From Plasmodium coatneyi (Eukaryota > Apicomplexa > Aconoidasida > Haemosporida > Plasmodiidae): 64,000 nt of DNA. Of the stretch, positions 1-10,262 are shown in pieces (positions within the stretch are counted from its first letter, which is position 1; every line of letters starts with the position of its first letter). The stretch is from assembly GCF_001680005.1 (NCBI RefSeq), contig NC_033557.1, forward strand, positions 62,001 through 126,000, read 5' to 3'. The notes under the pieces were generated by a model. That model was not told where the DNA came from. It was given only the letters and a program-made list of their open reading frames with translations, and did no database searches. The translations under genes were made by a program, and so were the position numbers.

Positions 1-1586
1 TCAGTAGCTGCGAGAGGTGTTGTTTGAGCTTCTGCACCAAGAGATTGTGCTCTTCCTTCCTTTTCCCCCTGGTCACCTGCTGGTCCACGTTCACCTTCCT
101 TATCTACTGGACCTACGGGGCCCGCTGGAGCAGTTTCCCCTCTTTCACCTCCTGAACCTAAAAAAAAAAGTAGCAACAAATGTATGAAATATAATGAAGA
201 ATATATTATCCACCTAGGATGGGGTGGTGTTTAAGGTGGTTGTATGTGCACCATGCGGGGTGCAGGTGTTTCCCTTTCTTTTTTTGTATATGTGTGTGTG
301 TTTCCTTTGTTTTCTTTGCTTCTTAAAATATTTTTTAACTAATGATACCTGTCTTACCTGCTTCAGGACCTGGTGGTCCAGGTGGACCCGCTTCACCCCC
401 ATCACCCTTTTCACCTTTTGGTTCTAAAAAGAATGAATAGTAAAAAATATATGTAAAATATAATGAAAAAAATATTATCAACCTAGGGAGGGTGTGATGT
501 GTGCACTCATAACAGGGGTGCATCCCTGTGCGTGCACCGTGGGGATCGTTTCACTTCTATTTTATGTTTCCCCTCCCCTTTCTTTCCATAGTAATAATAC
601 ATACTTTGGGATTATAATATATTTGTTACCTCCTGCACCTGCCTCAGTTTGGTTACTTTCTCCACCGTTGGGACCCCTTGGACCATCTGGACCCCGATCA
701 TCTGCTTCACCCTCTGTATTTAATGATTGTGCGGGTGTTTCCTCTGACTGAGTATGTGAGGCTGTTGCATGTCCTGACTGACTTCCAGCTTGATGCAGCG
801 GACGCAATACGCGCGCAGCTTCCGCAGGCTTCGCTTCACCACACTTTATATCGGAAGGTGCCGTAAGTATTCCACCTACCCTTTTTCCGGTCATTCCACG
901 GAACTCCTCACAGTAGTCTCCCCCCCCTCCCCCTGAGCAGTCTCTCAGTATTGTTGCATATGTAGTAACCAGTTCCCTCCAGTAATCAGCACATGGCCCT
1001 ACGCAGCCGTTGCGCATAGTTTGCATTTTACCCTTTAGGGTTCTGAAGGTTTTGGTATAATCGTATAATTTCTTTAATTCCCAAAACTGGTCTTTGTTTA
1101 TGTGCAGGCATATTTGTGGGCACTTCTTCGTATTGCCCAAATTTTCCATTTCACTGAAGATGCTACTCATAGTATTCTCGAAGTCTCCATCCTTCCTTAA
1201 CTCTGTTGACACTAGTTGTCCTATCCAATAGTAGAAAGTATAACAGTCCACTCCGAATGGTCTTGCTCTTCCACACTTCTTATTCATACTGCACCAGGCC
1301 TGCCCAATTTTCCTGCTTACATTCTTCGGATCTTCACAATCTGCTAGTACACCCTCCAACTCTCCTTGTATCTTTTCGCACTCATCCTTACAGTCACTCT
1401 TTCTTGATTCGTCATCGAGTTTTTTATAGTACAGTTCTTGCGAGCTCCTTCCTTCAAGACATGCTTTCTACAAATTTAATATTCATAATATACACGTTAC
1501 CCTATATGCACACATACATCAGTTCAATACATTATATATACATTGTATTGTACTAATATTATCTTTTTACTAACTTCACTTGACAT
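1..1586 (-). CDS. KIR (pir family) variant antigen with collagen-like hinge, 3-prime end cut by window edge
   Basis: Exons read on the minus strand: 1575-1586 (Met-Ser-Ser-Glu), 630-1467, 358-423, and 157 down to the edge at 1. All junctions have GT/AG and agree in phase (0, 1, 1). Exon 2 starts with a YYKKLD block and has the spaced cysteines and CYTFYYWIGQLVSTEL motif typical of KIR extracellular domains. KIR proteins are PIR-superfamily antigens linked to the infected red-cell surface. Unusually, the hinge turns collagen-like: GPDGPRGPNGG at the end of exon 2, GPPGPPGPEAG in the 22-residue exon 3, and GERGPAGDQGEKEG in exon 4. Exon 4 ends with EAQTTPLAAT, matching the hinge just before the membrane segment of the KIR at 8376-10262, so the TM and cytoplasmic exons should lie just outside the window. 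Family call firm; intactness of the missing 3-prime part unknown. Confidence 0.88.
158..629 (-). repeat. Duplicated intron/exon module in the KIR hinge
   Basis: The intron at 158-357 and the intron at 424-629 are paralogous. Both carry, in the same order, a near-identical stretch with ATATAATGAA and ATATTATC followed by ACCTAGG, then a GT-rich segment with GGGGTGCA. The collagen-like exons they border are phase-symmetric, so a module can be added or lost without breaking the frame. Confidence 0.7.
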
Positions 1587-2395
1587 TTTTCCTATTTTCC
1601 TGTTGTAATACTTTGTTTTATAATAATTTCATCCTCCTATTTGTATATACCTTCCGTATATATTCCTCTGAAAGTACGTTTTTGATTATTCCTTCCTGCG
1701 CTTCATTTATACTTATGGTTATACACAGTACATTTTTTTTCCTCCTGTAGCAGTTATTTCCTTATTATTGAAATTAAATATAACACATGGGCATATGTAC
1801 TGAAGTTCTGCATACATTATTCATTCACCCATAATTGGCTTCTTCCATAATTTTAAGGGTCGTCCATAATAAAAATATAAGAAGAAGGAAGAATCATATA
1901 TTTTTAACTCCTACACTTACACAACATTCCATTTTTCCATCCTTAGCATTATAATTCTATATATATATTACTTATTTTTTACATATGATTATAATTCTTT
2001 TCCCAAAGTATTATACTTATATTACACGCGCTAAATTTGCACCTTACTGCTGCTCACATTTATTACTGGTAATTATATATATACGTAGTACTTTTCCCTT
2101 TAAATTAAAGAGGATTTCTCACTCCACCTTACATCGTGTACAGTAAAGATTTGCTTAAGATACTAATTTACGTTGCATTTTACATTTATTTATACGCATA
2201 ACATGATTATTCTATTCATATATAGAACGTCCATTTTATTAAATTTTCTTCTTTGCATTTGCGATTTTTGCATCTGCGCGATTTTATACACACGGTCGTT
2301 GTCCATTTTCCTTGCTTTTTTTTTTTCCTTCTTTTTTTTTTTTTTTCCTTCTTTTTTTTTCCTTTTTTTTCATTTCTTTTTTTTTTTTTTGCTAA

Positions 2396-2810
2396 TTTTT
2401 TTCTGTGTGACAAAATTTATATTAGGACATTTCTTCCTTCGACATTTTTTTTTTTTTTTGGTTAATTTTTTCTCTGTAACAAATTTATATTAGGGCAATT
2501 TTTTTGGGGGGAGGGCTATTTTTTCTGTGTGACAAATTTATATTAGGGCATTTTTTTTGGACTTCTTTTTCACAAATTTCCTTTTGCAATTTTTTCTGTG
2601 TGACAAAATTTTATATTAGGGCATTTTTCTTTTTTTTTGGACAATTTTCTGTGACAATTTCTTGTTGACATTTTTTTTTTTTTTTCGCAGTTTTTTCTGT
2701 GTGACAAATTTGTATTAGGGCATTTTTTATTGACAACATTTTTTTTTGGCTAATTTTCTGTGTGACAAATTTATATTAGGGCAATTTTTCTCCAACAACT
2801 TTGTTCGATC
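2396..2810. repeat. Imperfect tandem repeat built on CTGTGTGACAAATTTATATT
   Basis: About six imperfect copies of a unit containing CTGTGTGACAAATTTATATT then AGGGCA and a T run, spaced roughly 50-90 bases apart. Clear copies start near 2400, 2470, 2520, 2595, 2695 and 2755. They lie 0.8-1.2 kb upstream of the KIR start. I see no coding potential; short frames through the T runs are low complexity. Confidence 0.75.
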
Positions 2811-2844
2811 TAAATTACACTTAAAATCGAATAAACACAAAGGA

Positions 2845-3140
2845 AAGGACGCAGCTTTCCTTTTGTGAATACATTGTGTAATTTTGCACTTTATTATGAA
2901 CTGTGCATTTAAGATGTATACCATATAGAAAAGGCTTGCGCGAACCTATGCGCAACAATCATCTTGAACCCGCGCAAATTATCGCAACGTTGGAGCACTT
3001 TTCAAATATGTCCATAATTGGAATTACGAAAAAAAAAAAATTATTAAAATAAAAAAAAAACAATAAAGTAAGAAAATTTATGAAGATAAAGAGGCCTATA
3101 ACAAAAAAAAAAAATTAATGAACATATTTTGGATCCTTAA
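2845..3140. repeat. SICAvar 3-prime flank element, copy A
   Basis: Shares with copies B and C, in order: GGACGCA(A/G)CTTTCC, TTGTGTAATTTTGCACTT, a GC-rich core with ACCCGCGCAAATT, GCACTTTTCAAAT, TGTCCATAATTGGAA, and ATGAACAT(AT)TTTGGATC. It lies about 420 bases beyond the stop of the SICAvar at 3565-6050. Its core is degenerate and the stem seen in B and C is weak here. Confidence 0.7.
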
Positions 3141-3564
3141 ATAAAAAAAAAACTTTACCAAACAAATCAAAATAAAGTGCACAAATTCTTTTGACTCATA
3201 TTAGTTACACATAAACATAAACATTTTAGTACAACACAAAAATAAAAAACAAAAAAGGAGCAAATGAAAGTGTACAAAGTAACTTTTTAAACAAAAAAAA
3301 GAATAAAAAATTGAAATATAAACGTAGTGAAACATAGTGTCTGCGTTTAATGGAAGGAAAGTGAAATATTGTTCTCATATTTCACATTCAATTTTATGCT
3401 CTTTTATTTTTTCAAACATTTTGTAATAAATGATCTAAATATACTTCTTTTTCATGCACATTCTCTTCCCTTTCACACACATTCTTCAAAAACACCACAA
3501 ATGTTGCCAAAGGATTAGCACCATAATTTGGCTACAAATTGTTTCTTCCTAAGGAAAGTGTTCT

Positions 3565-6050
3565 TTAGGAAAATGTTCCTAAGGAATCAGGGTCAGATGG
3601 ACCCGTAATTACAGAGGGACCATCTTGTACATTATTACATGTGCTTTCTTGTTTCATGAATTCTTCTACCATGATAGTTTCTAGAAAATCGACTCTGTTC
3701 GTTAATTCGGGATCTTCGTTTTGGTTTTGGTTTTGATATTCGTTCAGTAATTCTAAGTGAATATCAATAATAGTCTTTCGATTGACATGTTCTTCTTGCT
3801 GCATTTCTGTAGTATGTGTAAGTTGTGGTTTTATTCCTTCTCTCATTAGGATATATTCATAAGGTGCGTAGGATATCGTTAGATCCGTTGCGTCCATATG
3901 TGCTCCTGAAGGAGGACCGGGTATTTGTGCCATACGTTTGTAACGCCGTTTCTGTCGGCCGAACAATCCGAAATACTGTACAACAAAAAGGGCGTAGGGA
4001 AGAAATGAAGGAAGGAAATACGAAGAGAAAAATCTGTGAAAGAGAATGTAGCTATTATGGGGGCGGTAATGATAATTATATCATATATATGCATTGTATG
4101 TATTGTATGTGCTCCACATTAAATGATGTGTGTGAAGTGTTCTATACATTTAATGATGTGCGTTTTATATATATTTTATGTGCTGTATATGTGGTATTTT
4201 GTGTGCACACACAATACATACAATACATATAGAACACTTCACACATCGTTGTATATGTAATACGTTACACACATCATTAAATGTAGAATACGCATCATTT
4301 CATGTATAGAACACATACGGTGTGTTAATATAGTATGGATGTGTTCTCGATTATATATACATGTGCTTTCTTACCTTGGTGAGGAGGTAACCAATAACGA
4401 CCGTTCCAATGAAGACAGGAATTAATGGAAGGTAAGGAGTATGATTAGAAGGGAAGATACTGAAAGGGACGCTTCTGTCTACGACAGAGACGTGCCCTTT
4501 ACCATGCCCTTTCCCCCTGGGGGAAGCGGATGGTAACCCCTTTCCTCCTTTCTGCCCTGGTAAGGATGATGTCGTTTGTGATGATTTCAGAGGTGTTGTA
4601 TCTTCTGCCTTAGGGGCGTTCACATCCACCTTTGGACCCTTCATATCTACGTGAGGAGTCATTGGCTTAGCCTCTTGGGTAGTATCAACAGATTGACCTG
4701 AACCACCTTCAGGAGTCTTAGGACTAGCAGAGGGACGTAGGACTTCTTCTCCAATTTGTTCAACTAAGAAATAAATAGGAAAGAATGTGTTAAAGTATGA
4801 CTAGAAAGGGGGCGGGAGGTAGGACACAGGTAAATTTTTTCTGTAGAGTGTATCCTGCTGTGCGCAATTTTTGAAGTGTTCGTTCTTTGATCGTGATTAC
4901 CTTTTTCAGGATCAGCGGGGGCGGGAGACTTAGTACTCTGTCCGCCGTTAAATGTTTCGGTGGCGGATGAAGGTGAACTATCTTCCTCATTAGTTTCGCA
5001 CCCGCTAAGAGTGACTGTACTCCTGTCTTCTTCACTTCCCTTAGCTCCCTTTACTGATTTTTTATATTGCTCGTCCAATTGATCATGCTTCTGTACTAAT
5101 ATTTCTCTTACTTCCTTAATCTCCTTCTTATCCTTCATGTAACATAGTATTTTGTTTAATCCTCCCTTTGACCACGTTTCACTATCAGTGATCAATTCTT
5201 CGAGTTCTTCCTTACTACTCAATCGAAGTAATTCAGCAATACTCTTCCATCCTTCCTCCGCGTTCTTATCTTGTTTTCGCTTAATAACATTCTTACCTTC
5301 ACATTTCCCCTGTTCTATTATTTTCTTAATAGTTTCCCCTCTCACCTCATCCTTCATTATTGAATCTTCTATTTCTTTCCAAAATATTTTCCCGCCAATT
5401 TTCAAACTTTTAAAATCCATTTCCTCACATTTCTCATGCTCCGCCTTGATTTTCTTCTTTTCTACGGTTTTGTTTATTGCTTGTTTCACAACTGGAATAA
5501 CTTTCTTCAATCTACAATGGTTTCCGAACATTCTTACTATAACTACTTTGCCCATTATGCATCTTAGATAATCCTGCAGTTCCTTCTCAGCTGAATCGGT
5601 CAGCACTTCTTTTATCCATTCCCATATTCCTTCATCTTTCTTTCCCACCTGTCTTAATCCACCTATCCAGTAGAATATTCTTATTAATATTTTACATAAC
5701 TCCTTACTTTCTTCATCCTTCAATATTGGTTCATTGTTATTATCGAGCTCATTGCAGTATACCTTCTCCTCAAGGTCTGCGTCCTGGTATATATTTTGCA
5801 GCATATGGTCCACACCTTCTTCAATTCTTTTCAATAAAACATCCTAAGTCGGTGAATATGGACAATATAACAATATATATATGTATACCTGACTCTATTC
5901 ATTCTTCATTATTCTTCCATATACAATAATTCACTTATTGCACATCCACTTATGGAATACTACAACTTCTGTTACCGCGTTCGTCTTAGATGCTCCTTTT
6001 TTCGTTAACCATTTTTTCATGAATTCTGTAAAGTACTGGAAGTCCCCCAT
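3565..6050 (-). CDS. SICAvar: SICAvar type II (short SICA variant antigen), four exons
   Basis: Exons: 5976-6050, 4901-5843, 4375-4763, 3565-3975; together 605 codons, every junction in phase with GT/AG. Exon 1 starts MGDFQYFTEF with a WLTKKG motif, the usual SICA start. Exon 2 is the cysteine-containing extracellular domain, with FYWIGGLRQ and cysteines near CNEL, LCKI, LRCI, NHCRL, EKCEE and GKCEG. Exon 3 is a Pro/Lys/Thr stalk ending in a membrane segment around residues 450-468 (PLIPVFIGTVVIGYLL). Exon 4 is the cytoplasmic tail: YFGLFGRQKRRYKR, TIIDIHLELL, then an acidic end. SICA antigens are exported to the infected red-cell surface and underlie antigenic variation. The tail lacks the DSGFREEDFVPKE repeats seen in the relics at 7.5, 18.2 and 28.5 kb, although degenerate tail-like bases follow the stop. 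The single extracellular exon fits the short class, not the many-exon type I class. Confidence 0.9.
4094..4330. repeat. Imperfect inverted repeat inside the last SICAvar intron
   Basis: In the 399-base intron 3976-4374, the stretch at 4121-4146 (ATGATGTGTGTGAAGTGTTC) is answered by its reverse complement at 4228-4249, and TGTATGTATTGTATGTGC near 4096 by GCACACACAATACATACA near 4205. The two pairs nest, so the intron centre could fold into a long hairpin. Further related copies run to about 4320. Confidence 0.7.
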
Positions 6051-7076
6051 GTTTACCCGCTCTTTCTACATTGGCTACACCTTTGTTAAGCCTACAGTCC
6101 CTATATTCGTCTTACCATTCTTATTCAGAAGATCTATTCCTAAGCCATCATTTTTTCACCGGTCCCCTTTAAATAATAAAGCATTCCACATTTTCCCTTT
6201 TTTCCTTTCATCCATGTTTAAAAATAATCATTGTACATATATTTTATACATTCCTTTCGTTACATTACTCATTCTGTATGCAGTATACACCACCTGTTGC
6301 GAACAACCTTTTCCATAGAAAGTGCCTTTACATGAACTTGCTTCCGTATAATATAAAAATGTAATTCACAGAAAAAAAGTTTCTTCTTAGTATAAGTTGT
6401 TCACCACAAAAAAAATTAAACCCAAACGGAAGTAGGAAACTATGAACGAATAATTATTGCCACACGGGAAAATACTAATATAAACACATAAATTTCCCGT
6501 TACATAATTTTCCTATATAGAGAATGTCAACAACATATTGCTAAAAAATAAATTATAAAAACAGAAAAAAAAATGCTCACACAACGACAGGAAATAATTG
6601 TCACTGAAAAATGCATACATTCTAATGTTGTTCCACTGGATTTATGCACCATCGTAAGTGTATGTCTGCTGTACACCAATTTTACATTTTCCGCATGAAA
6701 TAGAAAATAACCCGAATAAAAAAAAATTATATCACATTTGGTTGCATTATCCTCTCAGTATTTATCACATATGCGGTGCACAAATCATTTGATCGACATA
6801 AATTATTCTCAAAATTAATCCTCTTTTCCTCCCTTTCCCTCTCATTCTATTTCCCCCTGCGTATCATGAACAGAATTGTTAAATAAATAGCTGCTGCACA
6901 TAAAAACTTCCAACAAATAAAACGAAAAGAATATTGTTCCAAGAAAAGTTTGTTAAACTATAAATAGAAAAAATGCAATTCCAAAAAAGAAAAGTGGTAA
7001 AAATGAAATTGCCACCAATAATTGCTTTAAAAGCGAAGTCGCACTACACGGAAATTATACCATACTGTGGTATTCC
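6051..7076. other. Upstream region of the SICAvar gene
   Basis: About 1 kb of AT-rich DNA without a supportable gene. As the 5-prime flank of the minus-strand SICAvar it probably holds its promoter; no specific motif could be assigned. Confidence 0.5.
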
Positions 7077-7488
7077 GGCTTTACGGTTCAGGATTTAGGA
7101 TTTAGGGTTCAGGATATAGGATTTAGTGTTCAGGATTTAGGGTTCAGGGTTTATCGTTCGGGGTTTAGCGTTCGGGGTTTAGGGTTCAGTGTTTAGCGTT
7201 CAGGGTTTAGGTTTTAGCCTTCCGGATTTGGGGTTTAGGGTTCACGGTTTAGGATAAAAGGGTATAGGAATTTGTATTTCGGTTTTAGGATTGAGGGTTC
7301 AGGCTTAAGTGTTTAGGGTACTGGATTTATGGTTTACCGTTTAAGGGTTTAGGATTGAGGGTTCAGGCTTAAGGGTTTGGGGTACTGGATTTATGGTTTA
7401 CGGTTTATGGGTTTAGGATTTAGGGTTCAGCTTTTAGGGTTTAGGGTTGAGGGTTTAGGTTTTTGGTTTTAGGGTTTAGGGTTTAGGG
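7077..7488 (+). repeat. Internal telomere-like array 1 (GGGTTTA / GGGTTCA, degenerate)
   Basis: Repeated GGGTTTA and GGGTTCA heptamers with many variants (GGATTTA, GGCTTAA), all with the G-rich strand on plus. GGGTT(T/C)A is the Plasmodium telomere heptamer, and interstitial arrays of it are known in P. knowlesi near SICAvar and kir genes. Array 1 is more decayed than array 2. It runs directly into SICAvar tail sequence at about 7488. Confidence 0.9.
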
Positions 7489-7728
7489 AATCAAGGCTTT
7501 TTTCCTAAGGAAGATGTTGAAGGTTCAGATTCCGAGTTGAGATTCCGGGTTTAGGAAGGAAGACTTTACTGCTATAGAACAAGTTCCAAGTTCAGGTTCT
7601 GGATTTAGGGAAGGAAGACTTTGTTCCCAAGGAAGTTGTTCCTGTGATTGATGTTCCTAGGGAACAGGTTCCAAGTTCAGATTCCGAGTATTAGGGTGTA
7701 GTATAAATATTTTTTTTTTTTTTTTTTT
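7488..7728 (+). pseudogene. SICAvar cytoplasmic-tail relic 1
   Basis: Degenerate copies of the SICAvar tail repeat: GATTCCGGGTTTAGG (Asp-Ser-Gly-Phe-Arg) and GTTCCTAGGGAACAGGTTCC-like stretches, with frame breaks. It ends with the conserved tail terminus ATTAGGGTGTAG and then ATAAATA plus a T tract, as in the relics at 18.4 and 28.7 kb. No upstream SICA exons are seen on the plus strand, so only the 3-prime end survives. Confidence 0.8.
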
Positions 7729-8375
7729 CGTTCTTTAATATGCATAAAACACTTTTTCAAAGGTCAGTACACTTTGTTCTTCGGGCCCCCCCTTTTTTGT
7801 GGAGTATTCCTTTCCCTTCATCCGGAGTTATTAATACATACAAATGGAGGGGAAAAAAAAAAGTAGAAACAAACAAACAAAAATTTTCTGCATTGTTTAT
7901 GCGTACACATTTTAAGAACTTTTATACATTATTAAACAATGTTTGATATTGTTATTGCAGAACTGTGTAGTAGGTATAAAATTTAATCGCTGCATTTTTT
8001 TAGTGCAAAAAACGTGTGTCCATGAAAGTACACATACAGCTTCGTCGTTCGATGATTCCTCAGCCTACGCGGTTGCGACCTAAGTTGTGCACCGGTCAGG
8101 TTGTTACGCAAACCCATAAGGTGTAATGTCCATGGTGGGGATGCGATAGATTATGCAACGGTCGGGTTGCTATGCGATTCCCGTACCCCGTACGGGAAGC
8201 GGGGGTATGGGTATATCCTTGACGTGGAAGCAAACAAAAAAAAAACGGTCAAACTACTCCTTCCTCCTCTTTGTTCTTTTAACCGCTGATGTGTATTTTC
8301 TCAACTGGGATGAGGCACATCAAATATTACATATGCACATTGCATGGAATTCTTTCCTTACTTTCTCTTCCCGTC
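7729..8375. other. Intergenic, including a GC-rich island at 8040-8230
   Basis: No protein gene seen. The first 270 bases are AT-rich. Positions 8040-8230 are sharply richer in GC and lie downstream of the minus-strand KIR stop at 8376. The island repeats CGGTC(A/G)GGTTG(T/C)TA(C/T)GC at about 8094 and 8159, and contains the palindrome CCCGTACCCCGTACGGG. It could be part of the KIR 3-prime UTR or a separate GC-rich non-coding RNA; the sequence alone does not decide. Confidence 0.5.
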
Positions 8376-10262
8376 TTATGATGCTGTACTGTATAAAGAA
8401 GAGGAAGAATCGTCCTCCATAACATCATTCTCCATTGAATCGTCCTCCATGGAATAGTCCTCTGCTACGGAGTTGTCCACTGTTGTGGAAGACGCTATGG
8501 AACTGCCTTCTGTGGAATATTCTGTTGCTGAATCACTGCACGCTAATGATGTGTTCAATTCATCTTCGATGGTCGATCTTTTTTTTCTCCTTTTAGGGGA
8601 CTTCTTCTTCTTTCCACGGAATAAAGAAGTGTACTGAAGAAAAAAGAAAGAATGTGGGTAAAAGGAAGAGGTGGTAAGCATGTATTACGCACGCATAATA
8701 ACTTATTTTGCAACTTCACCCTTTTTAATGGAATAATGTAATTATATGGTACTATTCATACAGGAATTTGTACAATAGCAATTTTACCTTGCACAAGAGA
8801 AGGGCAATGGAGATAAATACTGTCACAACCCATGTAACAAATAAAATAGGAGTGGTTGGGATAGTTATACCCTCCGTTAGACCTATGCTTAGATCTACAG
8901 CAGTGTTACTACTCTCTTCAGATGTCCAAGTTTCCGTTACTGCGAGTTGTGTTGTTTGGGCTTCCGTAGTAACGCGCTGTGTTGTTTGAACTTCCGGTGC
9001 CAAAAAGGGCGGTTTTGCACCATTGTGGTGGCTGCTGGAATCACCTTTACCATCGAGGCTGTTCCCTGGTCCTGAAGCTGGGAATTTCTCTACAGGAGCT
9101 GGAGTAGCGGTTTCAGCAGGGCCAGTTTCTGCAGTTGTTGTTGCTTCAGATGTTGTTTCTGCAGGTGATGTTTCTTCAGTGGTTGTTTCTGCAGGTGCTG
9201 GTGCTGCAGGGGTTGTTGCTTCGGGTATTCCTTCTGCAGGTGGAGTTTCTTGTTGTGCTTGTTCATCATTACCTAAGAAGTAAATAATAGTTATCAGTCA
9301 TATATGTAATCATGGATCACTGAAACCGAGGGTACGGTGCGTTCATCTTTAATGCACCTCCTCGTATTTCTTTCTTTCCCTAATTTTCTTTTTTCTTTGA
9401 CCTGCGGGTGTTTTTGCAGTCGCATCCTTTAGTTGTTCACTTTCTAAAGGATTCAGCCTACCTTTCAACTCGGGTAATAATTCTGATGGGTCCTTAGGTG
9501 TCTTACCAACGTTATGTAATATTTCTTCAATTTTGGTACAGTATTCGTTTCTATTATTGTTTGGACGCTTACACTTGCCTTCCTTGTCCGTATAGGTATC
9601 ATGGACCTTCTTCAGGAATGTTTTGTATTCTTCAGCACATGCCTCTTTTTCCTTACTTATTTTCTTCTCCATTTGACTGTAGTCCAGTGTATAGTAGTAT
9701 AGAGCTTTTAGGCGTCCGAACTCCTCTGGCGTCACATTTGGGAAGGTCTTTGTGCAATTGTCTATATTTTTCCATATCTGTAACTTCTCATAAATATTTT
9801 TCATAACTTCCCGGCGGACCGATGCATCGTTATTCAATTTACTGAAGAGTATTTCCCCTAGCCAGTAGTAAAAGAGGTCACAGTACATAGGCGTTTCTGG
9901 TCCTTCTTTTGTATGTATATAACACCAGGCATTCATCATTTTCGGTACTTCTTTCTCCACTGGAGGATATCTTTGCACTGCAGCCTGTAAAGCGCTTTTT
10001 CTTGTGACGCTGCAACCTTTACATTCATTATTATTCAGTGCTTTCTCCTCAAGTTCTTTATATCGGGATTGGGAGCTTCCCTCCCACCAGCAGTTTTCCT
10101 ACAGTATTTAGTGGATGTGCACATATGCGTTATATGGCGCATATATATACATATACTGATATATGCTTCAGTATATATTACATATTTACATGAAATACTT
10201 ATATATGAGACAATCCACGTTTATTCTTATTGTTTTATAACATTTATTCTTACCGTTGCCAT
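8376..10262 (-). CDS. KIR (pir family) variant antigen, complete
   Basis: Exons: 10254-10262 (Met-Ala-Thr), 9402-10098, 8788-9272, 8376-8633; 482 residues. The exon 1/2 and 3/4 junctions are phase 0 and 2/3 is phase 1. The exon 2 donor (GCAG/GTCAAAG at 9402) is weak; a stronger GTAAGA near 9507 is also phase 1 and would remove a DPSELL-type segment, so this boundary is less sure. Exon 2 shows RYKELEEKAL, AWCYIHTK, CDLFYYWLGEILFSKL and further cysteines, all KIR-like. Exon 3 is an acidic Thr/Glu/Pro/Ala hinge followed by one membrane segment near residues 375-396 (PILFVTWVVTVFISIALLL). Exon 4 is a basic then Ser/Asp/Glu-rich cytoplasmic tail (YTSLFRGKKKKSPKRRKKR, EDDSMENDVMEDD). It should be a surface or exported antigen of the infected red cell. 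The intact architecture suggests a functional gene. Confidence 0.9.

Larger units (their letters stand above)
1587..3564. other. Intergenic region between KIR and SICAvar
   Basis: No gene seen. Positions 1587-2395 are AT-rich upstream sequence of the minus-strand KIR gene, with several TATATA stretches. It then holds a T-rich repeat array (2396-2810), one copy of the SICAvar 3-prime flank element (2845-3140), and an A-rich stretch up to the SICAvar stop codon. Confidence 0.6.

Noticed and set aside
2173..2493. Phe-rich plus-strand frame of 106 codons
   Set aside because: It is composed of poly-T runs in a tandem repeat.
4094..4330. CRISPR-like or regularly spaced repeat
   Set aside because: The units are inverted, not regularly spaced direct repeats, and the organism is eukaryotic.
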